The position numbers and the translations under genes were made by a program. From contig NZ_KQ948772.1 of the NCBI RefSeq assembly GCF_001514205.1, positions 150,697-214,696 of the forward strand: a stretch of 64,000 nucleotides of DNA. The letters run 5' to 3'. The first letter of the stretch is position 1, and every line of letters starts with the position of its first letter. Of the stretch, positions 51,061 through 59,561 are shown piece after piece. The notes under the pieces were generated by a model that was not told the DNA's origin, made no database searches, and saw only the letters and a program-made list of their open reading frames with translations. Origin of the DNA: Streptomyces griseoruber (lineage in GTDB: Bacteria > Actinomycetota > Actinomycetes > Streptomycetales > Streptomycetaceae).

Positions 51061-52076
51061 CACCGAGTGCCCTTCGCGGCGAACGCGGCGACCTTGTCGA
51101 CGTTGGTCTTGTCGACGAAGGCCGGACCGGTCAGCACCGGAGCCTCGCCGCCGCCCATGTAGTTGCCGTTGTTCTTGTAGAGCCACAGCGAGTCGATCGC
51201 CAGGTAGCCCTGGAGGTAGGGCTGCTGGTCGACGGCGAACTGGATGGTGCCCTTGCTGATGGCTCCGGTCAGGTCCTTGTTCAGGTCGAAGGTGGCGATC
51301 TTCGCCTTGGAGCCGGCGTCGGACGCGGACTGGACGGCGGTCAGGGCGAACGGGGCGCCGAGCGTGACGACGTAGTCGATGGACTTGTCCTGGGTGAGCT
51401 TGGCGGTGATCGTGGACTTCACGGACGGCATGTCGGTGCCGTTGACGTTCAGGACCTCGGTGGTGCCCGAGAAGGTCTTCTTCACACCGTCGCACCGCTG
51501 GGTCAGGCCGATGTTGCCCTGCTCCTGGATGACACAGACGGCCTTCTTGGCGCCTTCCTCGTTGAGCCGCTTGCCGAGCGCCTCACCGGCCACGGTCTCG
51601 TCCTGGCCGAAGAACTCCATCAGACCGAGCTTCTGCCACTCGCTCACACCGGAGTTGAGACCGACGACGGGTATGTTCGCGGCCTTCGCCTTGGCGACGA
51701 CGTCCTTGAGAGCGTCGGGCTTGGCGAGGGTGATGGCGATGCCGTCGACCTTCTGGTCGATGGCGTTCTGGACCAGGTTGGACTGGTTGCCCGCGTTCGG
51801 GTCCGCGGAGTAGATCAGCTTGACGTTGTCCTTGGCCGCCGCGGCCTCGGCGCCCTTGCGGACGATGTCCCAGAAGGTGTCGCCGGGCGACTGGTGCGTC
51901 ACCAGCGCCACCGTCATCTGCGGAGTGCTCGCCTTGCCCGCCGAGGCGCCGTCCGCGCTCTCCTCGGCCTTCTTGCCACCGGAGCTGCTGGAGCAGCCAG
52001 CCAGGGTCAGGGCCACTGCCGCGGCCATGGCCACGACCGGGGCGATTCTGCGGGGACGGGGCGAAGAGCTGTCCAT
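51060..52076 (-). CDS. ABC sugar importer, substrate-binding lipoprotein
   Basis: 338 aa. Lipoprotein signal peptide with lipobox LAGC (Cys near 28) after a hydrophobic core, followed by a Ser/Gly-rich linker. The mature part is a periplasmic-binding fold of the ribose/inositol class: MTVALVTHQSPGDTFWDIVRKGAEAAAA, IDQKVDGIAITLAKPDALKDVVAKAKAANIPVVGLNSG and IATFDLNKDLTGAISKGTIQFAVDQQPYLQGYLAIDSLWLYKNN. Anchored outside the membrane and feeds the permease encoded next. First gene of the leftward importer operon. Confidence 0.95.
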   Translation of the reverse strand: MDSSSPRPRRIAPVVAMAAAVALTLAGCSSSSGGKKAEESADGASAGKASTPQMTVALVTHQSPGDTFWDIVRKGAEAAAAKDNVKLIYSADPNAGNQSNLVQNAIDQKVDGIAITLAKPDALKDVVAKAKAANIPVVGLNSGVSEWQKLGLMEFFGQDETVAGEALGKRLNEEGAKKAVCVIQEQGNIGLTQRCDGVKKTFSGTTEVLNVNGTDMPSVKSTITAKLTQDKSIDYVVTLGAPFALTAVQSASDAGSKAKIATFDLNKDLTGAISKGTIQFAVDQQPYLQGYLAIDSLWLYKNNGNYMGGGEAPVLTGPAFVDKTNVDKVAAFAAKGTR

Positions 52077-52259
52077 CTTTCCTGCACCTCACTGTGCGAC
52101 GGGAGAACGACCGGGAAAGGGAGAGGGATCTCTGGGATCAGGGCCCGCTACTGCTCAGGGTGGGGCCATGGAGCCGGGTCCGCGACTGTTCGATTTCCGT
52201 TCGGTGTATGGACTCGGCCCGTGCACTGCTGGGACGGGATCCAATCCCCTGTCAGGCCC

Positions 52260-52327
52260 GCTGTCAATACTTTGTTAAGACATCATCTCAGGATCAGGTC
52301 CGAATGTAAGAACAAACCATTGACAGC
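52260..52327. promoter_or_regulatory. large dyad in the divergent importer/GntR promoter region
   Basis: GCTGTCAATACTTTGTT (52260-52276) is the inverted copy of AACAAACCATTGACAGC (52311-52327), 15 of 17 positions matching. Each arm carries a TTGACA -35: leftward with a possible -10 TTGGAT near 52240, rightward with TACACC near 52344. The intervening 34 bp are AT-rich. The rest of the 421-bp gap shows no gene. Confidence 0.72.
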
Positions 52328-52497
52328 AGGGGTCACCGGGACCTACACCTGGGAGACGCCAGGCCCCGACCACCCTGAGGAGTGTCCCGTATGGCCGATC
52401 AGGCCTCACCCCCGGGCCCGATCTTCGCCGCGGGTCCCGCCGGTACGGGCGCCGGCACGGACGATCCGCCGCGCGGCCGACACAGGAGGTGCCCTTG

Positions 52498-53283
52498 ATG
52501 GCGAAGACCGGTGAACGTACCCGCGCGGTGAGCGGTTCGGCCCTGGACGGGCTGCCCTTCGCGCTCGACCGGTCCAGCCCGGTGCCGCTCTACTACCAGC
52601 TGGCCCAGCAACTGGAGTCGGCGATCGAGCACGGCGCGCTCGCCCCGGGCAACCTCCTGGGCAACGAGATCGACCTGTCGACCCGGCTCGGCCTGTCCCG
52701 CCCCACGGTCCGCCAGGCGATCCAGTCCCTGGTCGACAAGGGGCTGCTGGTGCGCCGTCGGGGGGTCGGCACGCAGGTCGTGCACAGCCAGGTCAAGCGG
52801 CCGCTGGAGCTCAGCAGCCTCTACGACGACCTGGAGGCGGCCGGACAGGGACCCACCACGCACGTCCTGCGCAACGAACGCGTCCCCGCGGGCCCCGATG
52901 TGGCGGCCGCCCTCGGGATCGCGGAGGGCGCCGAGGTCACCCGGCTGGAGCGGTTGCGCTCGGCGCACGGCGAGCCGGTGGCGTCCCTGTGCAACTACCT
53001 GCCGCCGGCCCTGTTCGACCTGGACACGGAGCGGCTGGAGGCGACCGGTCTGTACCACCTGATGCGTGCGACGGGCATCACCCTGCACAGCGCCCGGCAG
53101 ACCGTCGGCGCCCGCGCGGCCACCGCCGAGGAGGCCGGACGGCTCGGCGAGGAGGAGGGCGCGGCCCTGCTGACCATGCAGCGCACGGCGTACGACGACA
53201 CCGGCCGGCCGGTCGAGTACGGGACGCACATCTATCGCGCGTCCCGGTACGCGTTCGACTTCCAGTTGCTGGTCCGGGGCTGA
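52498..53283 (+). CDS. GntR family (HutC/UTRA) transcriptional regulator
   Basis: 261 aa from ATG 52498, eight bases after AGGAGG. The N-terminal winged helix contains VPLYYQLAQQLESAIEHGAL, GNEIDLSTRLGLSRPTVRQAIQSLVDKGLL and RRRGVGTQVV. The C-terminal UTRA domain includes LYDDLEAAGQGPTTHVLRNERVPA, AEVTRLERLRSAHGEPVASLCNYLP and RPVEYGTHIYRASRYAFDFQL. UTRA proteins bind sugars or amino-acid derivatives. Divergent from the ABC importer operon and the closest candidate to bind the 17-bp dyad. Confidence 0.92.
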   Translation: MAKTGERTRAVSGSALDGLPFALDRSSPVPLYYQLAQQLESAIEHGALAPGNLLGNEIDLSTRLGLSRPTVRQAIQSLVDKGLLVRRRGVGTQVVHSQVKRPLELSSLYDDLEAAGQGPTTHVLRNERVPAGPDVAAALGIAEGAEVTRLERLRSAHGEPVASLCNYLPPALFDLDTERLEATGLYHLMRATGITLHSARQTVGARAATAEEAGRLGEEEGAALLTMQRTAYDDTGRPVEYGTHIYRASRYAFDFQLLVRG

Positions 53284-53298
53284 GGGAGCGGCCGCGGC

Positions 53299-54060
53299 CT
53301 ACCTCGGGGCCATCCGCAGGGCTCCGTCCATGCGGATGGTCTCGCCGTTGAGGTAGTCGTGGTCGATGATCGACAGGGCGAGCTGGGCGTACTCCTCGGG
53401 CCGCGCGAGCCGCTGCGGGAAGGGCACCCCGGCCGCGAGACCCGCCCGGAACTCCTCGGAGACGGTGGCCAGCATCGGCGTCTCCACGATGCCCGGGGCG
53501 ATGGTGCACACCCGGATGCCGTACTGCGCCAGGTCACGGGCGGCGGGCAGGGTCAGGCCGACGACGCCTCCCTTGGACGAGGAGTAGGCGGCCTGGCCGA
53601 TCTGGCCGTCGTACGCGGCGATCGACGCGGTGTTGACGATCACGCCGCGCTGGCCGTGCTCGTCGGCCTCGGTGGCGGCGATGGCCTCGGAGGCGAGCGC
53701 GAGGACGTTGAAGGTGCCGATCAGATTGACCTGGATCACCTTGGCGTACAGGGCGAGGTCGTGGACGCCCTTCCTGCCGAGGATCCGCGCGGACGGGCCG
53801 ATACCGGCGCAGTTGACGACCGTACGCAGCGGGACCCCGGCGTCCGCCGCGGCGGCGACGGCGGCACGGACCTGCTCGGGGTCGGTGACGTCGGTCGGGA
53901 CGTAGGTGACACCGTCGACCTCGGGGGCCCGGTCGACGCCGTCCTTGAGGTCGAGGGCGAACACCTGCGCGCCGCGCTCGGCGAGGGCCTTCGCGGTGGC
54001 CGCGCCGAGGCCGGAGGCACCGCCGGTGACGAGGGCGGCGGTGTGGGCGAGCTGCATCAT
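53299..54060 (-). CDS. SDR, 3-hydroxyacyl-CoA dehydrogenase type II-like
   Basis: 253 aa. It has TGGASGLGAATAKALAERGAQV, NCAGIGPSARILG, the catalytic Ser in VNTASIAAYDGQ and Tyr-Lys in QAAYSSSKGGVVGLTLPAARDLA. The closing segment GETIRMDGALRM is typical of HSD17B10-type enzymes that oxidise short branched 3-hydroxyacyl-CoAs. The start overlaps the stop of the acyl-CoA dehydrogenase gene. The two form an operon that performs dehydrogenation and later hydroxyacyl oxidation of the same pathway. Confidence 0.9.
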   Translation of the reverse strand: MMQLAHTAALVTGGASGLGAATAKALAERGAQVFALDLKDGVDRAPEVDGVTYVPTDVTDPEQVRAAVAAAADAGVPLRTVVNCAGIGPSARILGRKGVHDLALYAKVIQVNLIGTFNVLALASEAIAATEADEHGQRGVIVNTASIAAYDGQIGQAAYSSSKGGVVGLTLPAARDLAQYGIRVCTIAPGIVETPMLATVSEEFRAGLAAGVPFPQRLARPEEYAQLALSIIDHDYLNGETIRMDGALRMAPR

Positions 54061-55238
54061 CACTCCTTGCCGAGGGCGGTGAGCACACCGCCGTCGTTAC
54101 GGTCCAGCGCACGGGAGATGATCATGCGCTGGATCTGGTTGGTTCCTTCGAAGATCTGCATGACCTTGGCCTCGCGCATATAGCGCTCGACCGGGAAGTC
54201 ACGGGTGTACCCGTACCCCCCGAGGACCTGCACGGCGTCCGTGGTCACCTTCATGGCGTTGTCCGTGGCCACGAGTTTGGCGATCGACGCCTCGCGTGTG
54301 AAGGGCAGACCGAGGTCCTTCAGCCGCGCGGCGGACAGGGTGGTGGCCCGCGCCGACTCGATCGCGGCGCCCATGTCGGCCAGCACGAACGCCAGCCCCT
54401 GGTGCTCGATGATCGGCTTGCCGAAGGTCTCCCGCTCCCGGGCGTAGCGCACCGCGTGGTCGAGGGCGCCCTGGGCGAGTCCGCAGGCCACGGCGGCGAT
54501 GCCGAGCCGGCCGTGGTCGAGGGAGGCGAGCGCGATCTTCAGCCCCTGCCCCTCCTCCCCGATGAGCCGGCCGGCCGGCACCCGGACGTCGTCCAGCCGC
54601 ATGGTGGCGGTGGCCGAACCGGTCAGCCCCATCTTGCGCTCCGGCGGGTCGGCGCTGAGCCCCGGGGCGTCCGCCGGGACGAGGAAGCAGGAGATGCCGT
54701 GGCTGCGGTCCTCGGAGGTACGGGCCATGACCGTGTAGAAGTCGGCGTGTCCGCCGTGCGTGGTCCATGCCTTGGCGCCGTTCAGCACATACGCGTCGCC
54801 GTCGCGCACGGCGCGGGTCAGCATGGCCGCCGGGTCGGAGCCGGCGTGCGGCTCGGACAGGCAGTACGCGCCGAGCAGTTCACCGCCGAGCATGTCCGGC
54901 AGCCATCTGCTCCGCTGCTCCGCGGTGCCGAAGCGGGCGAGCGGGAAGCAGGACAGGGCGTGCACGGAGATGCCCACGGCGACGCTCGACCAGACCGCGG
55001 CGACCTCCTCCAGCACCTGGAGGTAGACCTCGTACGGCTGTCCCGCCCCGCCGTCCTCCTCGGCGAACGGCAGACCGAGCAGGCCGCTGCGGCCGAGGGT
55101 GCGGAACGCGTCCCGGGGGAACGCCCCGTCCGCTTCCGCGTCGGCGACCCGGGGAGCGAGTTCCTTGGCGGCGAGGGTGCGCGTGAGCTGGACGAGCTCC
55201 ACGGCCTCCTCGGTCGGCAGGGCGCGAGTGGCAGGCAT
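54060..55238 (-). CDS. acyl-CoA dehydrogenase (ACAD 5)
   Basis: 392 aa from MPATRALPTEEA with ribosome site GGGGAGG. Complete ACAD with GLPFAEEDGGAG, CLSEPHAGSDPAAM, GAKAWTTHGG, VLGGYGYTRDFPVERYMREAKV and the catalytic Glu kept in IFEGTNQIQRMII. It therefore resembles short-chain or glutaryl-type dehydrogenases rather than the altered ACADs 1-4. Behind a 48-bp palindromic operator and upstream of an SDR; the adjacent TetR gene points leftward too and is the probable repressor. Confidence 0.94.
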   Translation of the reverse strand: MPATRALPTEEAVELVQLTRTLAAKELAPRVADAEADGAFPRDAFRTLGRSGLLGLPFAEEDGGAGQPYEVYLQVLEEVAAVWSSVAVGISVHALSCFPLARFGTAEQRSRWLPDMLGGELLGAYCLSEPHAGSDPAAMLTRAVRDGDAYVLNGAKAWTTHGGHADFYTVMARTSEDRSHGISCFLVPADAPGLSADPPERKMGLTGSATATMRLDDVRVPAGRLIGEEGQGLKIALASLDHGRLGIAAVACGLAQGALDHAVRYARERETFGKPIIEHQGLAFVLADMGAAIESARATTLSAARLKDLGLPFTREASIAKLVATDNAMKVTTDAVQVLGGYGYTRDFPVERYMREAKVMQIFEGTNQIQRMIISRALDRNDGGVLTALGKE

Positions 55239-55256
55239 GGTGACCTCCCCGGTGTA

Positions 55257-55304
55257 GTACTGGAAATGATACTGGAGTGCGTACGAACGTATCATTCACA
55301 GTAC
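55257..55304. promoter_or_regulatory. 48-bp palindromic operator region
   Basis: GTACTGGAAATGATAC (55257-55272) and its near-perfect inverse GTATCATTCACAGTAC (55289-55304), 14 of 16 positions, share one symmetry centre with 16 bp between. It lies 19 bp upstream of the ACAD 5 start and downstream of the TetR gene. This fits a TetR-family acyl-CoA-responsive repressor site. Confidence 0.75.
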
Positions 55305-55356
55305 GGCACCCGGGCATGCCGCAGCACCCGCTACAGATGTCGATCCGGTGTCGGGG

Positions 55357-55929
55357 TCAGGACGAGACGGCGTGCACGATCAGCGAGGCGAGCTGCTCGT
55401 AGGCCTCCGCGTCGGTCAGCCCGGTGCGCGCCTTCAGCTCGCCCTGCTGGATCTGGCGCATGGTCGCCGCGGCGACCTCGCCGACGAACGCGGTGTGCAC
55501 GTCCCGGAAGGCGCCGCCGGAGACGCCCTCGGCGATCAGCTGCCGCACCCGCTCCGCGGCCATCCGGGTGTTGGCCTCGTACACCTCGCGGGCGGGCGGG
55601 AAGTCCGCCACGTCGTCGAGGAAGCGGCGCGAGAGCGGACGCAGCTGTTCGGCCACGGTGGTGAGGTACACCCGGACCCGGTCCGAGGGGTCCACGGTCT
55701 GCGCCACCCGCTTCTCCACGGCCTCCGTCGCACCGCGGAAGTAGTGCTTGACCGCCTCGACGACCAGGCCCTGCTTGCTGCGGGCGAGCTGGTAGAGCGT
55801 GGTCTTCGAGCAGCGCAGCCGCTCGGCGAGGTCGTCGAGGGTGAGGGCGGAGAACCCCTCCGCCGTGAGCAGCGCGACGAGTCGTTCCAGCAGGTCGGCC
55901 TGTCGGGCGGTACGGCGGGTGGACGGCAT
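55357..55929 (-). CDS. TetR/AcrR family transcriptional regulator
   Basis: 190 aa. HTH: LLERLVALLTAEGFSALTLDDLAERLRCSKTTLYQLARSKQGLVVEAVKHYF. The C-terminal part (FLDDVADFPPAREVYEANTRMAAERVRQLIAEGV) follows the usual helical ligand domain. It sits 118 bp upstream of the ACAD 5/SDR operon in the same direction, with the palindrome in between, and is the likely repressor of that operon and possibly sensitive to acyl-CoA. The latter is inference. Confidence 0.88.
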   Translation of the reverse strand: MPSTRRTARQADLLERLVALLTAEGFSALTLDDLAERLRCSKTTLYQLARSKQGLVVEAVKHYFRGATEAVEKRVAQTVDPSDRVRVYLTTVAEQLRPLSRRFLDDVADFPPAREVYEANTRMAAERVRQLIAEGVSGGAFRDVHTAFVGEVAAATMRQIQQGELKARTGLTDAEAYEQLASLIVHAVSS

Positions 55930-55965
55930 GATCCCAGGTTAGCCCCCTTTGTTACCGCCCGGTCA

Positions 55966-56190
55966 TCAGTGCACGGTGTCCAGCCGGTCCCGCTGGTCCT
56001 CGGTCAGTTCCAGGTCCATGGCGGCGAGGTTCTCCTCCAGTTGCGCCAGGGAGGACGCGCCGGCCAGCGGAACGATCGGCGGCTCGCCGCCCGACTGCCG
56101 GGCCAGGACGACCTGGTTCACGGTGGCACCGCTCTCGCGCGCGACCTCGCGCAGCACGGCGAGCCGGGCCGGGGTGCCCGGGTGGTGCGA
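55966..56190 (-). pseudogene. aldo/keto reductase remnant (C-terminal 70 residues)
   Basis: The leftward frame reads SHHPGTPARLAVLREVARESGATVNQVVLARQSGGEPPIVPLAGASSLAQLEENLAAMDLELTEDQRDRLDTVH, the C-terminal helix-strand region of an aldo/keto reductase of about 330 aa. A TGA at 56200-56202 closes the frame just upstream and no catalytic Tyr/Lys domain exists beyond it. The rest has been deleted. It ends about 180 bp from the second tRNA-Pro. Confidence 0.75.
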
Positions 56191-56326
56191 GGGGAGTCTT
56201 CAGCTTGAAGTGCGCTTCAGCGCACGGCATGTGACGAATCCGGCCGACCTGGATCCGACGGAGCGCCCCCACCGTGGACAGCGCCTCCCGTCCACCGCGC
56301 CGGACTGGTGACAGGCGACGGCGAAA

Positions 56327-56355
56327 AGGCCGTACCGGAGCCTCCGATACGGCCT
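56327..56355 (-). terminator. terminator hairpin of tRNA-Pro copy 2
   Basis: AGGCCGTA (56327-56334) pairs with TACGGCCT (56348-56355) with a further inner CGGA/TCCG stem. On the transcribed strand it is followed by TTTT. It sits 21 bases from the tRNA 3' end, as at copy 1. Confidence 0.8.
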
Positions 56356-56376
56356 GTGACCTGCTGTTCCAGCAAG

Positions 56377-56450
<74 letters not shown>

Positions 56451-56551
56451 GTGCGCCGTCGTCGCGGAGTTCCGCGTGATCGCGCGAACAGCACTTTACC
56501 CCACGACGGGCGGCGCGCCGAAGGGGACCGGGGCGCGGGACAATCGGGCGT

Positions 56552-57088
56552 ATGAACCGTACGGACCGCAGGGAGCGCGTGGACGGCATGGGGAGCACTC
56601 GGGGCGGCGCCAGGGACCGGGACGGTGCGGGGCGGGCGCGCAGTGCGCGGCCCCGGGACGGGCTGGGGCGGCCGCTGCCGTACGGGGCGGCGGGGGTGGC
56701 CCGGCAGCCCGAGGGGGTCGTACGGAGCCCGCGGGAGACCGTCGCCGAGGCGCAGGCGCTGCTGGACGCGGGGAGGCCGTTCCACGCGCACGAGGTCTTC
56801 GAGGACGCCTGGAAGACCGGCCCCGAGGCGGAACGCGGCCTGTGGCGCGGGCTCGCCCAGCTCGCGGTGGGCCTGACCCACGCGGCCCGGGGCAACCTCA
56901 CCGGCGGTCCCCGGCTGCTGCGGCGCGGCGCCGGGGCCGTGGCGGAGTGGGCGGCGGGTTCGGGGGCGGAACAGGTGCACGGGATGGATCTCCCGGGGGT
57001 CGTCCGGTGGGGGCGGGCACTGGCGGACGAGGTGGAGCGGACGGGGGCGGCGGTGGACGCGGGGCGGCACGCGCCGCGGTTGCGGTGA
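56552..57088 (+). CDS. DUF309 family protein
   Basis: 178 aa. A low-complexity Arg/Gly-rich N-terminus (about 55 residues) is followed by the DUF309 helical domain: AQALLDAGRPFHAHEVFEDAWKTGPEAERGLWRGLAQLAVGLTHAARGNLTGGPRLLRRGA. The HAHExxExxW-type motif (here FHAHEVFEDAW) defines the family, whose function is unknown. The -10-like GACAAT lies just before ATG 56552, so the mRNA may lack a leader. Next to the tRNA and upstream of the CobF gene. Confidence 0.87.
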   Translation: MNRTDRRERVDGMGSTRGGARDRDGAGRARSARPRDGLGRPLPYGAAGVARQPEGVVRSPRETVAEAQALLDAGRPFHAHEVFEDAWKTGPEAERGLWRGLAQLAVGLTHAARGNLTGGPRLLRRGAGAVAEWAAGSGAEQVHGMDLPGVVRWGRALADEVERTGAAVDAGRHAPRLR

Positions 57089-57133
57089 CTCCCGGTCCGG
57101 TCACTGTCAGTGGCGTACGGCAGACTCGGTGGC

Positions 57134-57907
57134 GTGCGAAAGATTCATGTCATCGGTATCGGCGCGGGCGACCCCGACCAGCTCACCCTCCAGGCCGTGC
57201 GGGCCCTGCGGGACACGGACGTGTTCTTCGTCCTGGACAAGGGCGAGGTGAAGAGCGACCTGACGCGGCTCCGCCGGGACCTCCTCGAGGCCCATCTGCC
57301 GGAGGGCGGGTACCGGGTGGTCGAGGCGCGGGATCCGGAGCGGGACCGCAGGGCCGGTGGGGCCGCCTACTCCCCCGCGGTCGGTGACTGGCGCGGCGCC
57401 CGCGCGGACATCTACGAGCGGCTGATCTCGCAGGAGCTCGGCGAGGACCAGAGCGGCGCGTTCCTGGTGTGGGGCGACCCCGCGCTCTACGACAGCACGC
57501 TGGGCGTCCTGGAGGAGGTGCTGGCGCGGGGCACGGTGGCCTTCGACCATGACGTCGTGCCCGGCATCAGCAGCGTCTCGGCGCTGGTCGCCCGGCACCG
57601 CACCGGCCTGAACCGGGTGGCGCGCCCGGTGCAGATCACCACCGGGCGGCGGCTCGCCGAGGGGTTCCCGGAGGGGGTGGACGACGTGGTGGTGATGCTG
57701 GACGCCCACCAGACGTTCCGGCGGTACGCCGAGGAGGACATCGACATCTACTGGGGCGCCTACATAGGCACCCCGGACGAGATCCTGGTCTCCGGTCCGC
57801 TCGCCGAGGCCGGCCCCCGGATCGAGCGGCTGCGGGCCGAGGCGCGCGAGCGCAAGGGCTGGATCATGGACACGTATCTGCTGCGCCGCAACCCGACGGA
57901 GCGGTAG
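57134..57907 (+). CDS. cobF: precorrin-6A synthase (deacetylating)
   Basis: 257 aa tetrapyrrole methylase. Start VRKIHVIGIGAGDPDQLTLQAVRAL at GTG 57134. The glycine-rich SAM-binding loop, the segment SGAFLVWGDPALYDSTLGVLEEV, VVPGISSVSALVARHRTGLNRVARPVQITTGRRL and the C-terminal ERKGWIMDTYLLRR are typical of CobF, which methylates C1 of precorrin-5 and removes acetate in the aerobic cobalamin route. It stands alone, as cobF often does in Streptomyces. No other cobalamin gene is nearby. Confidence 0.92.
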   Translation: MRKIHVIGIGAGDPDQLTLQAVRALRDTDVFFVLDKGEVKSDLTRLRRDLLEAHLPEGGYRVVEARDPERDRRAGGAAYSPAVGDWRGARADIYERLISQELGEDQSGAFLVWGDPALYDSTLGVLEEVLARGTVAFDHDVVPGISSVSALVARHRTGLNRVARPVQITTGRRLAEGFPEGVDDVVVMLDAHQTFRRYAEEDIDIYWGAYIGTPDEILVSGPLAEAGPRIERLRAEARERKGWIMDTYLLRRNPTER

Positions 57908-58002
57908 CCCGGGCGGCCCGTCCGGCATGCGGGGGCGGCCCGCCGATGTGACCGTGACCTCGTGACCGTCGCCGAGGACAGCGCCCCCTCCTCCGCGCGC
58001 GC

Positions 58003-58408
58003 CGGATCTTCGAGGACTCCGGCACCCGGCTGGACGTGGCCGGTGCCTGGGCGGTGACGCAGGTGGAACCGCACGACCGGATGGTGGGCCGCAGCAGCCT
58101 GGGGCTGGTCGCCGGATGCCGCCGGAGGTGCTGCTGCCGGTGTTCGACCCATGGTCGACGAGGGGCATGTGACCCGCGACGGCTCGTTGCTCTCCCTGAC
58201 GGAAGCGGGCGTGCGCGAGGCCGGGGCGATCACCGCGGCGTGGGCCGGGTGGCTGGAGGAACGGGTGGCTCGGGACATCGGTCACCCCGCGCCGAGCGAT
58301 CTGCGCGCCGCCGTGGACGCCATCTCCAAGCGGCTGCTGGCCGAGGACCTCGGCGACGAGGCGCTCCGACGCCGCGCGGAACCGGAAGCCGCGGTCGTCG
58401 CGCCCTGA
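58003..58408 (+). pseudogene. decayed C-terminal domain of an MFS-type drug exporter (winged-helix tail)
   Basis: Three frames together give a protein tail: RIFEDSGTRLDVAGAWAVTQVEPHDRMVGRSSLGLVAG, then MPPEVLLPVFD, then MVDEGHVTRDGSLLSLTEAGVREAGAITAAWAGWLEERVARDIGHP. I recall similar regions as the cytosolic winged-helix tail of Streptomyces MDR transporters. At least two frameshifts (near 58118 and 58150) separate the pieces, and no membrane part exists upstream. No intact reading frame remains. Confidence 0.6.
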
Positions 58409-58737
58409 TGCGCGCCGACCGCGGCTCGTGCTGTCTGCCCGAGGCCGGCCTCGGCATCCCCTTCGCGCCGGGCATGTCCGCCCCCGCCCGGGCCCGGCTC
58501 ACCCCGCGACCGCGCACGAGGCCATGGTCACCACCGGCCGCCACGGCGGCCGGTGAGGCGCTGAGCGCCGATATCGTGGACCACGCGGTCGACGAGAACG
58601 CCGTACGGACCACGGCCGCCGAACTCGCCGCCACCCGGGCCGGGAAGGCGGGCGACACCCTGCGCACCATCACGTCCCGTCTGCAAGCGCAGGTGCTGAC
58701 GCCCCTCGGCGAGCGGGAGAACCCGCTCGGCGACTGA
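58408..58737 (+). pseudogene. decayed enoyl-CoA hydratase/isomerase remnant
   Basis: The frame starting at ATG 58408 reads LPEAGLGIPFAPGMSAPARARLTP, loses similarity over about 18 codons, then resumes as GEALSADIVDHAVDENAVRTTAAELAATRAGKAGDTLRTITSRLQAQVLTPLGERENPLGD. The missing link AHEAMVTTGRHGG is found in another frame at about 58515-58553. This is the C-terminal half of a crotonase, disrupted by two compensating shifts and lacking its N-terminal half. Confidence 0.6.
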
Positions 58738-58784
58738 GCACCTCCGGTACGGCGACACCAGCAAGCCCCTCGAAAGGATCCCGC

Positions 58785-59240
58785 GTGAGCACCACCGACC
58801 TCTCCGCCCTGTCCGGCCTCGAACTCCTGCGTCTCGTACGGGACGGACGGCTCGGCGACACACCGTCCATCGGGCGGCTGCTCGGGATGCGCTTCGACGA
58901 GGTGGAGCACGGGCGGATCGTGCTCTCGCTCGACACCCGCCCCGACTTCGCCAACCCGCTCGGCACCGTGCACGGCGGCATCGCCGCGACCATGCTGGAC
59001 TCGGCCCTGGCCTGCGCGGTCCACACCACCCTGCCCGCCGGCACCGGCTACACCACGCTGGAGCTCAAGGTGAACTACATACGGCCCGCCCGCACGGACG
59101 GCCAGACGCTGACCGCCGAGGGCACCGTCATCCACGCGGGCCGCCGTACCGCCACCGCCGAGGGCAGGGTCGTCGACGACCAGGGGCGGCTGATCGCCCA
59201 CGCGACCACCACGTGCATGATCCTCGGGCCGGGCCGCTGA
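58785..59240 (+). CDS. PaaI-family hotdog thioesterase
   Basis: 151 aa, GTG start after GAAAGGATC. Hotdog fold with the PaaI signature DFANPLGTVHGGIAATMLDSALACAVHTTLPAG (Asn/His-Gly-Gly and the acidic Asp on the long helix) and YTTLELKVNYIRPAR. It hydrolyses aryl- or short acyl-CoA thioesters, relieving CoA sequestration. It follows the decayed crotonase and has no other partner in view. Confidence 0.9.
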   Translation: MSTTDLSALSGLELLRLVRDGRLGDTPSIGRLLGMRFDEVEHGRIVLSLDTRPDFANPLGTVHGGIAATMLDSALACAVHTTLPAGTGYTTLELKVNYIRPARTDGQTLTAEGTVIHAGRRTATAEGRVVDDQGRLIAHATTTCMILGPGR

Positions 59241-59561
59241 ACGGTGCCACCAACCCCTCGCCCACCGTCTCGGTCAGCCGTACATCGCCACGCCGTACAG
59301 AGTCACCAGCGCGTCGTCGATGGGATGGGGCCGCGGCCTGCCGGCGGGATCGAGCCTGTTCCACCTCCGGAGGTTCAGCGCGACGGCCATCTGCCGTTTG
59401 GGGAGACGACCGGGACGGCGCGTTGCATCTGGGCCGGCGACGACGGGCTGATGAAGGGAGGCCGCCGGGCCCACCCATGACATGTCGTGGACGCTGTGGT
59501 CGCGCGGCGGGTCGATCATGCCGAACCACGACTCGTAGAGCTGCGAGGACCTGGCGCAGAC
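59241..59561. other. spacer with no convincing gene
   Basis: 321 bp between the thioesterase and the TauE/SafE gene. Overlapping short frames occur on both strands (e.g. a leftward 81-residue frame ending LVTLYGVAMYG), but none has ribosome site and family support. It might hold remnants of a lost gene. Confidence 0.4.
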
